Positions 8,884 to 17,797 of a stretch of DNA of 64,000 nucleotides are shown one piece after another. This DNA comes from a candidate division LCP-89 bacterium (GTDB taxonomy: Bacteria; Electryoneota; B3-LCP): NCBI GenBank assembly GCA_025774555.1, contig JALGVT010000014.1, positions 35,303 to 99,302 of the forward strand, given 5' to 3'. The position numbers and the translations under genes are program-made. Under the pieces are notes generated by a model. It ran no database searches. It had not been told where the DNA came from and saw nothing but the letters and a program-made list of their open reading frames with translations. The stretch's first letter is position 1, and each line of letters starts with the position of its first letter.

Positions 8884-9885
8884 ATGGATTGTCTGGAATT
8901 CGAAAAACTATACTGGCTGAAAGTCTATGGTGAAACCGTCCCCGGCGGGGAAGACGGAATCGCCGAGCATCTGGAGAAATGCGCCGCCTGCCGCGACCGC
9001 AAAGCCGAGATCGACAGGATGCACGCTCTGCTGGGATTCAGAACCGCACAGGAAGCGAAACCGGAAGCCCTTGCCAGCGCGCGCAGATTATTTTCAGCAC
9101 GATTGAAATCACAATTAAAGCGCTCTTTCATCGACCGGTTGGGGGAAAGGTTAAAGGAGCTGATTGACGACAATCTGACTCCCGCTTTCCAACCGGCAGT
9201 GGCGCTGGGTATGCTCCTGATCGGGTTGCTGATTGGACGCCTCGTGTTTTTCAACGCCCAGAACGCTCCGGTATCACCCTCTCCCCCATTCCTCAGCGAT
9301 CCGATCTCATTGGAACACCGCTATATTTCCGAAAAAGTCCTACAGCATGAATCGAGTATTACAGACCTCCGCGTCCGCCCCATGAAAGATGAATCGGGTC
9401 TCGTGCAGGTCAGTTTCCGCGGAACACAGGATTATATCGTTGCCGGAAAGCCGGAGGACGACCTCATCCGGGAACTGCTCACCTGGGCGATTAAAAACGA
9501 AGAAAATTCCGGCGCGCGGCTTAATTCTGTGAAGGAGCTTTCCAGAGCTTCATCGCTGAGTTCCATGACGCGGGAAGCGCTCGCTTACGCCGCAATAAAC
9601 GACGCCAACGACGGCGTTCGTTTGAAAGCTTTGGAAGCGCTGGGCAGAGCCCCGCGCGACGAACTTATCGAACAGACGATGCTGGGAGCGCTTTTAAAAG
9701 ACCCCAACCCGGCAGTCCGCATCCGAGCTATCGACCTGCTGCTGTCTGAAAATGGAATGGATAAATCCGAATCTCTCGTTCTCAGTCTGGCTGAAGCCGA
9801 TTCCAACGATTATGTCAGGATGCGCGCTCGTCAGGCTATAAAGAAGTCTGATTATAATATGGAATTAGTTAACGACAAGCAATAG
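8884..9885 (+). CDS. Zinc-finger anti-sigma factor with C-terminal HEAT repeats
   Basis: The 333-residue protein begins with an anti-sigma zinc-binding domain with H29-x3-C33-x2-C36 (HLEKCAAC) plus an upstream C3. A single membrane helix lies at about 103-122 (AVALGMLLIGLLIGRLVFF). Residues about 185-330 are HEAT-like alpha repeats, such as LKALEALGRAPRDELIEQTML and VRIRAIDLLLSE. The family's role is to hold the ECF sigma factor at the membrane until a signal arrives. The HEAT-repeat tail, probably outside the membrane, may be the signal-sensing or partner-binding part. It lies 58 bases downstream of the sigma gene across a hairpin. Confidence 0.88.
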   Translation: MDCLEFEKLYWLKVYGETVPGGEDGIAEHLEKCAACRDRKAEIDRMHALLGFRTAQEAKPEALASARRLFSARLKSQLKRSFIDRLGERLKELIDDNLTPAFQPAVALGMLLIGLLIGRLVFFNAQNAPVSPSPPFLSDPISLEHRYISEKVLQHESSITDLRVRPMKDESGLVQVSFRGTQDYIVAGKPEDDLIRELLTWAIKNEENSGARLNSVKELSRASSLSSMTREALAYAAINDANDGVRLKALEALGRAPRDELIEQTMLGALLKDPNPAVRIRAIDLLLSENGMDKSESLVLSLAEADSNDYVRMRARQAIKKSDYNMELVNDKQ

Positions 9886-9916
9886 ACTGTTGAGGTTGCA
9901 GACCTCATTAATCGTG

Positions 9917-9940
9917 CTGTCAGACGCCCTCGTCTGACAG
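9917..9940. repeat. Intra-operon hairpin, unit B
   Basis: A perfect inverted repeat (CTGTCAGACG, loop CCCT, CGTCTGACAG) lies between the anti-sigma and DUF4097 genes. Compared with unit A at 8835-8858, the fourth pair changes from G-C to T-A on both sides, so base pairing is kept. Confidence 0.85.
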
Positions 9941-10015
9941 TTAAGCACTTGTTTTTCATCAGTCTCAGACTGTAATAGTTGAAAACTTCGCAGCATTTGA
10001 AAGGAGCACCTGAAA

Positions 10016-11392
10016 ATGAAAACGAAACTGATGACAGGTATATACTGTTTAAGCCTGCTGATTATAATGATGGTATCTCCCGCCCTTCCGGCAAGAGATA
10101 ACGTCCAAGCGCAAAGCGCCGAAATTTCCGACTATGTGAAAAAGCACGACGGATACTCTATCACCGTTCGGAACGAATTTGAAGTGTCTCCCGGCGGCGA
10201 TCTCGAAATGGAAAACCTGATAGGTGACGTCACCATAAAAGGCACAGCTGAAAATATAGTCGTTGTTGTTGAATCGTTCTTCTTCGGCGTCGATACGGAA
10301 AAGGAAGCTGAAGCCGCCTTTGAACGCTATCGCGCCCGGGTTTCTCAATCGGGCAGCCGCATCGAAGTCATCGGACAGAACAGAGACCGACGCCGCTATG
10401 TCCGGACTTCTTATGAGGTAACAGTCCCCGCTAAATTCAACGTCGATGTGGAAACTATGGGGGGAGAGGTTCGGTTGGAAGTCCTCGAAGGAGAAGCCCG
10501 GCTGGAGACACTGGGGGGTGACGTCGAAGCATCCGACGTCACTGGCGATCTTCAGGTGGAAACGGCTGGCGGTGAAATCTCTGTTATAGCTATGAAAGGC
10601 GAAGCGGATCTGGAAACGGCTGGCGGCGACGTAGAGTTACGCGAAGCCTCTGGAGGTCCTTTCAGCTTGAAAACGGCTGGCGGCGAGATCATTCTGCGCT
10701 CTGTTGAGGGCGACGTCGATGCGGAAACCTCGGGCGGCGACGTCGAAGCTCGCAAGATAACCGGCAACGTTGACCTGGAAACCTCAGGAGGCGATATATC
10801 GCTCGAAGATATCATCGGCACGTCTCACTATGCGAGAACTTCAGGCGGCGACATTGAAGCAAATAATGTGCAGGGGGACGTTGAGTTGAGGACCTCAGGA
10901 GGCGAAGTGATTGCCGTTCTGATCGCTGGTGACGTCTTTGGCAGAACCTCCGGCGGAGACGTTGAGATTGATGACGTAAGCGGCGACGTCGATGTTTCCA
11001 CATCCGGCGGCTGCCTGGAAATCGAAAAAGTTATGGGCAGACTTGTCGGCAAGACTTCCGGCGGAGACGTTGACGTTCAAGTAATGGGCAACGGCATGCT
11101 GAAGGCTCCTATCAGGTTGTCCTCATCAGGGGGTGAAATCAATCTGATATTGCCGTCTAACGTCAAGGCAACGATCGACGCGGAAATCGTCACCAGAGAC
11201 CCCTTTGCCGATTATACCATACAAAGCGATTTTAAATTGAAAATAGAAGAAGACAAAGAGAAATCTTCGTTGATCCATCGAGGTTCGGATCCATCGCGCC
11301 GCACTATAACCGCAACTGGAGACATCAATGGCGGCGGACCGTTGATCGAACTCAGCACATCCGATGGAAACATTAACATTGAATCGAGATAA
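10016..11392 (+). CDS. DUF4097-type protein made of about 12 short beta-solenoid repeats
   Basis: The 458-residue protein has a signal peptide (1-25). From about residue 145 to 360 there are about 12 near-perfect repeats of 17-19 residues built on T-x-GGDVE, such as ARLETLGGDVEASDVTGD and VDLETSGGDISLEDIIG. The region then ends in a non-repeated tail containing SLIHRGSDPSRRTI. This matches DUF4097 putative adhesin/LiaX-like beta-solenoids. It is the third gene of the ECF sigma operon, preceded by GGAG and hairpin B. Its function is unknown. Inference: a periplasmic or surface protein induced by envelope stress. Confidence 0.82.
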   Translation: MKTKLMTGIYCLSLLIIMMVSPALPARDNVQAQSAEISDYVKKHDGYSITVRNEFEVSPGGDLEMENLIGDVTIKGTAENIVVVVESFFFGVDTEKEAEAAFERYRARVSQSGSRIEVIGQNRDRRRYVRTSYEVTVPAKFNVDVETMGGEVRLEVLEGEARLETLGGDVEASDVTGDLQVETAGGEISVIAMKGEADLETAGGDVELREASGGPFSLKTAGGEIILRSVEGDVDAETSGGDVEARKITGNVDLETSGGDISLEDIIGTSHYARTSGGDIEANNVQGDVELRTSGGEVIAVLIAGDVFGRTSGGDVEIDDVSGDVDVSTSGGCLEIEKVMGRLVGKTSGGDVDVQVMGNGMLKAPIRLSSSGGEINLILPSNVKATIDAEIVTRDPFADYTIQSDFKLKIEEDKEKSSLIHRGSDPSRRTITATGDINGGGPLIELSTSDGNINIESR

Positions 11393-11427
11393 TAGCGGCA
11401 GACTTAACACAAAAAATTGGATATATC

Positions 11428-12876
11428 ATGAAATATCTTATCCTGACCACAGCAGCAATCTGTTTGCTTGCGTCAACCCTTCCGGCAAAAGACGTGCAAT
11501 ATGTCGGCGACGTTACGGTTTATGAAGATGAAGTCATTACCGAAGATATCATAGCCTATACCGGCGACATTACCATCAAAGGGAAAGTCACCGGCAGCGT
11601 CATCGCCTACTGGGGTGATATAACTCTGGAATCAACCGCTGAAGTCTCCGGCAGCGTAATTGCCAAGCGCGGCGAAGTCTTCCGCCATCCGAGCGCTCTG
11701 GTTTCAGGCGAAGTTCTTGAGAACAGAGTCCCTGAAGTGAACATCGGCAGACAGGAAACTGTCCTTGCAACAGCTCGCTGGGAAGATGACGAAGAGGATT
11801 TCAGGCATCATCGCTGGAGAAATTGGTCATTTAACAGCGAAACCGATCTCGAAGTGAACTATACCAAGGTTGACGGCTTCTATTTAGGTCTGAAATTCGA
11901 TCATTTCCCCTTAGGAAACTACGGCATGAATTTCAGGAGTTTCGGAGCAGGTGGTTACGCTTTTGCTTCCCAGACCTGGCAGGGTCAGATCGGCTTCGGC
12001 ATGGGCTTAGGCAAGCGTAATCAGATCGAACTGTCAGTCGATGCGTATTCGCGATCCCACACCGAAGACGCCTGGTACATGTCCGATAAAGAAAACAGCC
12101 TGGCAGCTTTCTTCCTGCATGAAGATTTTCGTGACTATTACAACCGGGAAGGCTACGGTGTTTCCCTCGTTTTCGAGCCGCTCGAATTCCTGAACCTCAG
12201 CGTTAGATACCAGGCTGAACAACACACCACCCTCGAAAACGACGCCTCCTGGGCGCTATTCGGAGGGAATAAGGAATTCCTGCCCAATATGCCTGTCGAA
12301 GAGGGCATGCTGCGCGAATTTGTGCTGTCGGCAAGACTGGACAGCCGCGATGATGTGGAAACTCCCGAAGTCGGCTGGTATCTCCAGGGAGCTATCGAAC
12401 TCACCAATCCAGATTTCGCCAGTGATTTCGACTATCGCCGAATGGTCGTTGACGCAAGACGCTACCAGCCTCTGACTTCATTTGTCAATTTCGATACTCG
12501 CATCAGGATTGGAAATTCCGAAGGAACGCTGCCTGTTCAGAAGCGTTTCTATCTGGGAGGACCTTCAACGCTGCCCGGATTCGGCTTGAAAGCGTTTTCC
12601 GGCAGGGAATTTGCGCTTTTAAATGCTGAACTGCGCCTGCATGAAAATGGTCGGGGTCACGGAGTGTTTTTCAACGAACTTGGATTCTTCTTCTTCGCGG
12701 ACGTCGGTATGGCGTCGGATATACCGCTTAACGATCTTGAAACCGAACAGTGGGCTAGCGACGTCGGATTGGGAATTAGCGCAGATTCGGGAAATATCCG
12801 GCTGCAGGTGGCTAAACGAACCGATACTTCTGAAGAACCGTATGTCTTTATGTTCAGAATTCAGAGACCTTTCTAA
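11428..12876 (+). CDS. Outer-membrane beta-barrel protein with bactofilin-like N-terminal segment
   Basis: The 482-residue protein has a signal peptide (1-20). Residues about 25-105 are short polymerising-type beta repeats (GDITIKGKVTGSVIAYWGDITLES), as in bactofilins. The rest is amphipathic beta strands ending in a terminal phenylalanine (FMFRIQRPF), the hallmark of an outer-membrane barrel. The C-terminal half resembles the BamA/Omp85 surface-antigen barrel (RFYLGGPSTLPGFGLKAFSGREFALLNAEL). It sits 35 bases after the DUF4097 gene in the sigma operon. Role inferred as envelope assembly or surface anchoring; substrate unknown. Confidence 0.78.
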   Translation: MKYLILTTAAICLLASTLPAKDVQYVGDVTVYEDEVITEDIIAYTGDITIKGKVTGSVIAYWGDITLESTAEVSGSVIAKRGEVFRHPSALVSGEVLENRVPEVNIGRQETVLATARWEDDEEDFRHHRWRNWSFNSETDLEVNYTKVDGFYLGLKFDHFPLGNYGMNFRSFGAGGYAFASQTWQGQIGFGMGLGKRNQIELSVDAYSRSHTEDAWYMSDKENSLAAFFLHEDFRDYYNREGYGVSLVFEPLEFLNLSVRYQAEQHTTLENDASWALFGGNKEFLPNMPVEEGMLREFVLSARLDSRDDVETPEVGWYLQGAIELTNPDFASDFDYRRMVVDARRYQPLTSFVNFDTRIRIGNSEGTLPVQKRFYLGGPSTLPGFGLKAFSGREFALLNAELRLHENGRGHGVFFNELGFFFFADVGMASDIPLNDLETEQWASDVGLGISADSGNIRLQVAKRTDTSEEPYVFMFRIQRPF

Positions 12877-12915
12877 CAGAAATAGAGAAGATAAAATACA
12901 CTACTGGAGGATACC

Positions 12916-13782
12916 ATGAGAGCTAAATGGATGATCCCGATTATAAGCATACTGCTAATCATCCCCGCTTGCGTCAGCGCTAAGGATAGATTAGAGACGC
13001 TGCTGGAAAAAATACCCTTCGAAGCCATTGACGAACTCGAAGTCGAAATAGATATCGGCATCGCCGACCTGAATATCGGGCAGGCAAAAGGCGATAACAT
13101 CCTCGAAGCGGACATTCGCTATAACACCCGGAGAGGCGAACCAGAAATCCGCTTCAAGCGTTCCGGGAAAGTGGGTTATCTGACTATCGAATCTGGCGAC
13201 CGCGACAGGGACTACGACGATGATAAGGACTTCGATGACGAAACCTGGGAACTGCTGTTCACGCCCAAGGTGAAAATCGCCTTTGAAATGGACATCGGTC
13301 TGGTGGACGGCAAGCTGGACATGACCGGTCTTCGCATCGTTGATCTTAGGATCTCAGGTGGGCTGTCGGATATCGACCTCGATTTCGATGAACCCAACAA
13401 AGAGGAGATCGATGAGATACGCATTGAAGTCGGATTAGGTGATTTCAACGGCAATAATCTGGGCAATGCCAACTTCCGCAAACTCGATCTGGAATGCGGT
13501 CTGGGCGGCGCTGAATTAGACCTCGCCGGCGAATGGCGCATCGACGAAGCGGAAATGAGCGTGGAAGTCGGTCTGGGCAGCGCTAAAATCTGGGTGCCGG
13601 AAATCCTGGGCGTCGAAGTCAGCAAGAATGATAATTTCCTCTCTTCGGTCAGCCTGGATCGCAGCCTGCGCGAGGTGCGTGATGACCTCTACCGCACTGC
13701 CAACTGGGATGATGCAAAAACACAGCTTACCATCGACACCGAAGTCGGGTTGGGCAGCATCAAGGTGAAGATTGTGGATTGA
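12916..13782 (+). CDS. LiaF-like/toast-rack family envelope protein
   Basis: The 288-residue protein has an N-terminal export signal ending IIPAC, possibly a lipoprotein site at residue 19. It is built from repeated short beta strands rich in G, D and I (EVEIDIGIADLNIGQAKGD, VGLGDFNGNNLGNANFRKLDLECGLGGAELDL, VEVGLGSAKIWVPEILGVEV). This is the LiaF/toast_rack pattern found in proteins linked to envelope-stress regulators. GGAGG precedes the ATG. It is the last gene of the operon begun by the ECF sigma factor; a MITE copy follows 32 bases after the stop. Confidence 0.75.
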   Translation: MRAKWMIPIISILLIIPACVSAKDRLETLLEKIPFEAIDELEVEIDIGIADLNIGQAKGDNILEADIRYNTRRGEPEIRFKRSGKVGYLTIESGDRDRDYDDDKDFDDETWELLFTPKVKIAFEMDIGLVDGKLDMTGLRIVDLRISGGLSDIDLDFDEPNKEEIDEIRIEVGLGDFNGNNLGNANFRKLDLECGLGGAELDLAGEWRIDEAEMSVEVGLGSAKIWVPEILGVEVSKNDNFLSSVSLDRSLREVRDDLYRTANWDDAKTQLTIDTEVGLGSIKVKIVD

Positions 13783-13814
13783 GTGGACAGATACAAGTTT
13801 CAAGATACAAGTGG

Positions 13815-13966
13815 GGGCTGTTCCAAAAGCCTTAGAGCTGTCATTGTCCCATAGGGATGCCTTCGGCACGAACGAAGTGTGGCAATCTTTAATAGTGTGT
13901 AAATAAGAGATTACCACGTCACTGCGTTCCTCGTAATGACGCGATACTCTTCTTTTGGGACAGCCC
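13815..13966. repeat. MITE-like element, copy 2
   Basis: This 152-bp copy has inverted ends (one mismatch in the left end, GGGCTGTTCCAAAAG) and the same inner arms as copy 1. The left arm carries an extra 22-base imperfect palindrome at 13847-13868 (CCCATAGGGATGCC..), which is related to ones at 37208-37230 and 46777-46798. Confidence 0.9.
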
Positions 13967-13995
13967 CTCTTTATTGCAATGTATGATTATTAACA

Positions 13996-14024
13996 TTGAC
14001 AACCGGTTTTGGATGTGCTATATT
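13996..14024 (+). promoter_or_regulatory. Sigma-70-type promoter of the cytochrome operon
   Basis: TTGACA (13996-14001) and TATATT (14019-14024) are separated by exactly 17 bases, 311 bases upstream of the octaheme cytochrome start. The transcript would have a long leader containing the short ORF and hairpin that follow. Confidence 0.65.
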
Positions 14025-14062
14025 TTGGAACGAATGGGAATGACAGGAAAAGGATCTGAGTG

Positions 14063-14122
14063 ATGAAAGCAATGAGTTCGCTTATCGTTTCATTATTGCA
14101 CCTCGTAATCTGTCTGTTTTAG
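14063..14122 (+). CDS. Possible 19-residue hydrophobic leader peptide
   Basis: A short ORF (MKAMSSLIVSLLHLVICLF) begins 39 bases after the -10 box, with AAGGA about 9 bases before its ATG. It is hydrophobic like a signal peptide. It may be a leader peptide, the remnant of a secreted gene or chance. No family is recognised. Confidence 0.25.
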   Translation: MKAMSSLIVSLLHLVICLF

Positions 14123-14146
14123 ATCATTCTATTTACCCGGTGGAGA

Positions 14147-14204
14147 AAAGCGAAGCGGGTGGAATAAATAATCGCTTACTCCACCAGGAACGTCCCGCTT
14201 TTGA
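14147..14204 (+). other. Possible structured RNA leader
   Basis: AGCGGG and GGTGGA upstream can pair with TCCACC and CCCGCT downstream (about 14152-14200), followed by TTTT. It could act as an attenuator between promoter and cytochrome genes. It matches no riboswitch class that I recognise. Confidence 0.25.
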
Positions 14205-14334
14205 GAATTCTCATTCAGTTGAAAGTATAAGAAATAAACCGAAAGTATCAAACAGAACGGATACAGACATAGTATAACTTAGGAAATACTTCACAAGATA
14301 TAATTCTATCTGATTGACGCGATAGGAGGCAAAC

Positions 14335-15669
14335 ATGAGAGGACTCTTCACGTTTATCGCAATCTGTCTCTCTTTTTCGGTATTCACGATTGCACAAAGC
14401 ACCGAACCAAATGTCGCCGGCAAATGTATAACCTGCCACAAGGAGTTGACCGCCGGTCTCTACCATCAGTGGAAAAACTCCGAACATGCCCGGCATAACA
14501 TCACCTGTTACGACTGCCATCAAGCTCAGAAAGGTGATGCAGATGGTTTTATGCATGAGGGCGCTCTGATCAGTACGCTGGTCTCGCCAAAAGATTGCGG
14601 TGTCTGTCATCCGGGTGAAACTAAACAGGTGGATAATTCCTACCATGCCACTGCGGGGCTTATCCTGGAATCCATAGACGCCTATTTAGCACATGTTGCA
14701 GGCGGACATCCAGCTGCTATCGCTGGTTGTGAAAGCTGCCACGGAACGAAGGTTGTCATCGATAAGAACTCGCCGAATAAACTTGCCATGCAGAGTTGGC
14801 CCAATTCAGGTATTGGTCGCCTGAATCCAGACGGTTCCAAGGGATCATGCAACGCTTGCCACTCACGGCATTCCTTCTCCAAAGCTCAAGCGCGGCAGCC
14901 TGAAACCTGCGGTAAGTGTCACCTTGGTCCTGATCATCCGCAGAAGGAGATATATGAAGAATCCAAGCACGGCATAGCTTACTTTACGCACATCGAAGAT
15001 ATGAACCTTGACGCCGACCGTTGGATTGTCGGTCAGGATTACTTCGAAGCCCCGACCTGCGCAACCTGTCACATGTCCGCTACTAAAGATCAGCTCTTAA
15101 CTCATGACGTCGGTGATCGAATCTCCTGGACTTTGCGCCCCATCGTATCCAAGCTTTACGATAACTGGGAAGAGAGACGCGAGAACATGATCAACGTCTG
15201 CAGCACCTGTCATAGCAGGAAGTTTATAGATGGGCACTACTACCAGTTTGACGGCGTTGTCAATCTGTATAACGAAAAGTACGCTAAACCAGCCCTGGAA
15301 GTCATGAACATTCTGAAGAAAAACAAATCCCTGCCCTCAAAAGCGAGCTTTTCCAACGACGTCGAATGGATCTTCTGGGAACTCTGGCATCATGAAGGGC
15401 GCCGAGCTCGTCACGGCGCTTCTATGATGGGACCGGATTACACCTGGTGGCATGGCATTTATGACGTGGCACAGCACTTCTACTTCAAGTTCATCCCTGC
15501 AGCGTTTGAACTGGAAGATGAAGAAGCCACCGCTTATATAGAAAACATGCTTGCCAATGATCCGATGCACAGCTGGATGAATCGCCCTACAGATGAGTTG
15601 AAGAAAGAGATTAAATCCGGCGAGATGCAGGGTTTATACGAGAAGATGTTCGCTCCAGTGATGAGGTAA
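14335..15669 (+). CDS. Octaheme cytochrome c of the hydroxylamine oxidoreductase (HAO) family
   Basis: The 444-residue protein has a signal peptide (1-20) and eight CXXCH haem motifs (CITCH, CYDCH, CGVCH, CESCH, CNACH, CGKCH, CATCH, CSTCH). A C-terminal helical part contains RARHGASMMGPDYTWWHGIYDV, a pattern shared with HAO-type enzymes. With a NapC/NirT-type quinol dehydrogenase directly downstream, it resembles the reductive HaoA-type nitrite or hydroxylamine reductases of ammonifiers rather than nitrifier HAO. Whether the P460 tyrosine cross-link of true HAO is present cannot be decided without an alignment. AGGAGG precedes the ATG. The enzyme is periplasmic. Confidence 0.82.
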   Translation: MRGLFTFIAICLSFSVFTIAQSTEPNVAGKCITCHKELTAGLYHQWKNSEHARHNITCYDCHQAQKGDADGFMHEGALISTLVSPKDCGVCHPGETKQVDNSYHATAGLILESIDAYLAHVAGGHPAAIAGCESCHGTKVVIDKNSPNKLAMQSWPNSGIGRLNPDGSKGSCNACHSRHSFSKAQARQPETCGKCHLGPDHPQKEIYEESKHGIAYFTHIEDMNLDADRWIVGQDYFEAPTCATCHMSATKDQLLTHDVGDRISWTLRPIVSKLYDNWEERRENMINVCSTCHSRKFIDGHYYQFDGVVNLYNEKYAKPALEVMNILKKNKSLPSKASFSNDVEWIFWELWHHEGRRARHGASMMGPDYTWWHGIYDVAQHFYFKFIPAAFELEDEEATAYIENMLANDPMHSWMNRPTDELKKEIKSGEMQGLYEKMFAPVMR

Positions 15670-15671
15670 TT

Positions 15672-17162
15672 ATGGCTCGAAGATACGTGAATTTGATCAG
15701 GGGGATCTCAGCCAACTGGGTTAGCAAATTTGGAGTGGCTCTGGCGACTTCTACGTTCATCATCTTCGTCTTTGCCGAACTTCTTCAAGTTGCCGGATTC
15801 ATCAGGAACGCCTATGTTGGGCTCATAACCTATCTTCTCTTCCCTTCGCTGTTCGTGCTGGGATTGATGCTGATACCATTGGGGTGGTTTCTTTACCGTA
15901 AGCGGACGGGCAAGAAATTCGGAGATCTGCTCGATCATCGCTTTGAAGTTGAAGAGGTAAGGGGTGGATTACTTGGCTCAAAACTGATCCGCACGGTTGG
16001 AGTGATGACGCTGATAAATGTACTCTTCCTCGGCATTGCCAGTACTCGCACCCTGCACTTTATGGATCAGGCGCACTTTTGCGGCACTGCTTGCCATTCG
16101 GTGATGAATCCTGAATGGGTGACCTACCAGCAATCTCCTCATGCCCGGGTGAATTGTGTAGAATGCCATGTTGGTGAAGGATTTGAGGCGCTGGTAGATT
16201 CCAAGTTGAACGGCGCCTGGCAGATTATCTCACTGACATTCGATCTCTACGAAAGACCCATACCGACTCCGGTACATAACCTGCGACCCGCCAGAGAGAC
16301 CTGCGAAAAATGTCACTGGCCCGAGAAATTCCTCGGTAACCGATTGAAGATCGTTAAACACTATGAGTTGGACGAAGAATCGACTCTGAAATACACGACT
16401 CTGAACGTTAAAGTTGGAAGTGGTGAAGAAGGCTTTGAGAGCGGCAGTCACTGGCATGTATCCCAGCGAAATGAAGTACAGTACAAGCCTGCTGATGAAG
16501 ATCGCAATAAAATCGCCTGGGTAGAAGTGCGCCAGCCGGATGGAAGCTTCATTCGCTATAATAATAATCTAATCAGCGAGAAGGAGAAATCAACGCAGCA
16601 TCCCGTTCGCACAATGGACTGCGTGGATTGTCACAATCGTGCCACTCATATCTACAAATATCCCGAACTGGCAGTTGATAGCCGCATCAGCAAGGGTTTG
16701 ATCGCTCAGTCACTGCCATTTATAAAGCGAGAAGGACTTGCTGCCATTTCGAAGAACTATCCGGACAAAGGAACCGGAAAAGAGCGAATCGCTATCCGGA
16801 TTGAGAATTTCTACCGTGAGAATTATCCTGGTATATTCAGTACTAAAACAGCGCAGATAGACAGCGCTATCAGCGCTTTACTAGCTATCTACGATCGCAA
16901 CATCCATCCGAGGATGAAAATCAACTGGGGCAGCTATCCCAACCAGCTGGGACACCGGCGCGGACCTGGCTGTTTCCGCTGTCATAATTCTAACATGGTC
17001 GATGAGTCCGGGAAAAACATCTCCAACGATTGCACAATATGCCACTCGATCTTAGCGCACGAAGAAGATGAGCCGTTCAAATACCTCTATCCGGTCGATG
17101 AAACGGGAAATGAGGCGGAAATGCAGCAATATCTTCAAGATGAATTCAAGCAGTCGTATTGA
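15672..17162 (+). CDS. NapC/NirT-type multiheme membrane cytochrome c
   Basis: The 496-residue protein has three or four N-terminal membrane helices (about 15-110, with one near 115-135). A haem domain follows with five CXXCH motifs (CVECH, CEKCH, CVDCH, CFRCH, CTICH) and one CX3CH (CGTACH). NapC/NirT/NrfH proteins take electrons from the quinol pool and pass them to a periplasmic reductase, here probably the octaheme enzyme encoded two bases upstream. It is longer than a standard NapC (about 200 residues), both in its N-terminal membrane part and in the extra haem-binding tail. A GAGG site lies in the end of the upstream gene, and a terminator follows at 17358. Confidence 0.85.
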   Translation: MARRYVNLIRGISANWVSKFGVALATSTFIIFVFAELLQVAGFIRNAYVGLITYLLFPSLFVLGLMLIPLGWFLYRKRTGKKFGDLLDHRFEVEEVRGGLLGSKLIRTVGVMTLINVLFLGIASTRTLHFMDQAHFCGTACHSVMNPEWVTYQQSPHARVNCVECHVGEGFEALVDSKLNGAWQIISLTFDLYERPIPTPVHNLRPARETCEKCHWPEKFLGNRLKIVKHYELDEESTLKYTTLNVKVGSGEEGFESGSHWHVSQRNEVQYKPADEDRNKIAWVEVRQPDGSFIRYNNNLISEKEKSTQHPVRTMDCVDCHNRATHIYKYPELAVDSRISKGLIAQSLPFIKREGLAAISKNYPDKGTGKERIAIRIENFYRENYPGIFSTKTAQIDSAISALLAIYDRNIHPRMKINWGSYPNQLGHRRGPGCFRCHNSNMVDESGKNISNDCTICHSILAHEEDEPFKYLYPVDETGNEAEMQQYLQDEFKQSY

Positions 17163-17357
17163 GAGAATGGAGGTCAGAATCTATCAAGATACTTAGAAGC
17201 ACGCGGTCGATATATTTCGTCCGAGTTTTTCTTAAACTATCCGTTGATCTGATTGGGCAGAATGGAACAACCAGCACTCAACTGGCAATACTCAGTTGGC
17301 AGGGAAAAACAGTTAATCCCAAGTAGTCATGGTTCTGCGTTCAGGATTCTGTTCAGG

Positions 17358-17378
17358 CGATCTGCGGATCGTTTTTTT
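17358..17378 (+). terminator. Rho-independent terminator of the cytochrome operon
   Basis: CGATC, loop TGCG, GATCG (17358-17371) is followed by seven T residues (17372-17378). It lies between the rightward cytochrome operon and the convergent thioredoxin gene. The stem is only 5 bp. Confidence 0.6.
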
Positions 17379-17390
17379 ATCCTTTAGCCT

Positions 17391-17636
17391 TTATTTCAGC
17401 CAATCCAGTATCTGTCCCTGTCGAGGAACCTTGCCGGATGACATGACCTTGCCATCCACAACGATGCCCGGCGTCATGAAAATGCCCCGCTGTACGATTT
17501 GTACTGTATCCTGCACTTTTTCCAGGCTGTAGTCAGCGCCTTCAGTCCACCCCAGACCCTGCACCGCTTTGTTAATCTCGTTATACGCTTTCTCACACGA
17601 CGGGCAGCCAGTGCCCAGAACCTCGATCTTCTTCAT
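17391..17636 (-). CDS. Small thioredoxin-like redox-active disulfide protein
   Basis: The 81-residue protein starts MKKIEVLGTGCPSC, with a C11-x2-C14 active site, and has the cis-proline segment GIFMTPGIVVDGKVMSSGKVP. It matches the small thioredoxin_3 (redox-active disulfide protein 2) family, which often accompanies DUF318 permeases in arsenic or metal clusters. It is the last gene of the leftward operon headed by ArsR and is separated from the permease by 161 bases of repeat-like sequence. Likely role: cytoplasmic thiol reduction of a metalloid or of partner proteins. Confidence 0.85.
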   Translation of the reverse strand: MKKIEVLGTGCPSCEKAYNEINKAVQGLGWTEGADYSLEKVQDTVQIVQRGIFMTPGIVVDGKVMSSGKVPRQGQILDWLK

Positions 17637-17797
17637 TTTATCTCCGCTTGATTATTCTTTTATCATAAGTTACAGCTATTCTAGTCGGGGTCGGGGACGA
17701 CCACCGACTACGGGATGAGTTGCGGGGTCGGATTCTTCGCTCTCCCGGTTCTCCGGGAGGCTCAGAATGACATTACCTGTTTTGTGACAGCTCCATT

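Larger units (their letters stand above)
13783..14334. other. Intergenic region: MITE copy 2, promoter and leader of the cytochrome operon
   Basis: These 552 bases hold MITE copy 2 (13815-13966), a consensus sigma-70 promoter (13996-14024), a possible 19-codon leader ORF (14063-14122) and a possible RNA hairpin (about 14147-14204), then the ribosome site (AGGAGG) of the octaheme cytochrome gene. Confidence 0.7.
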
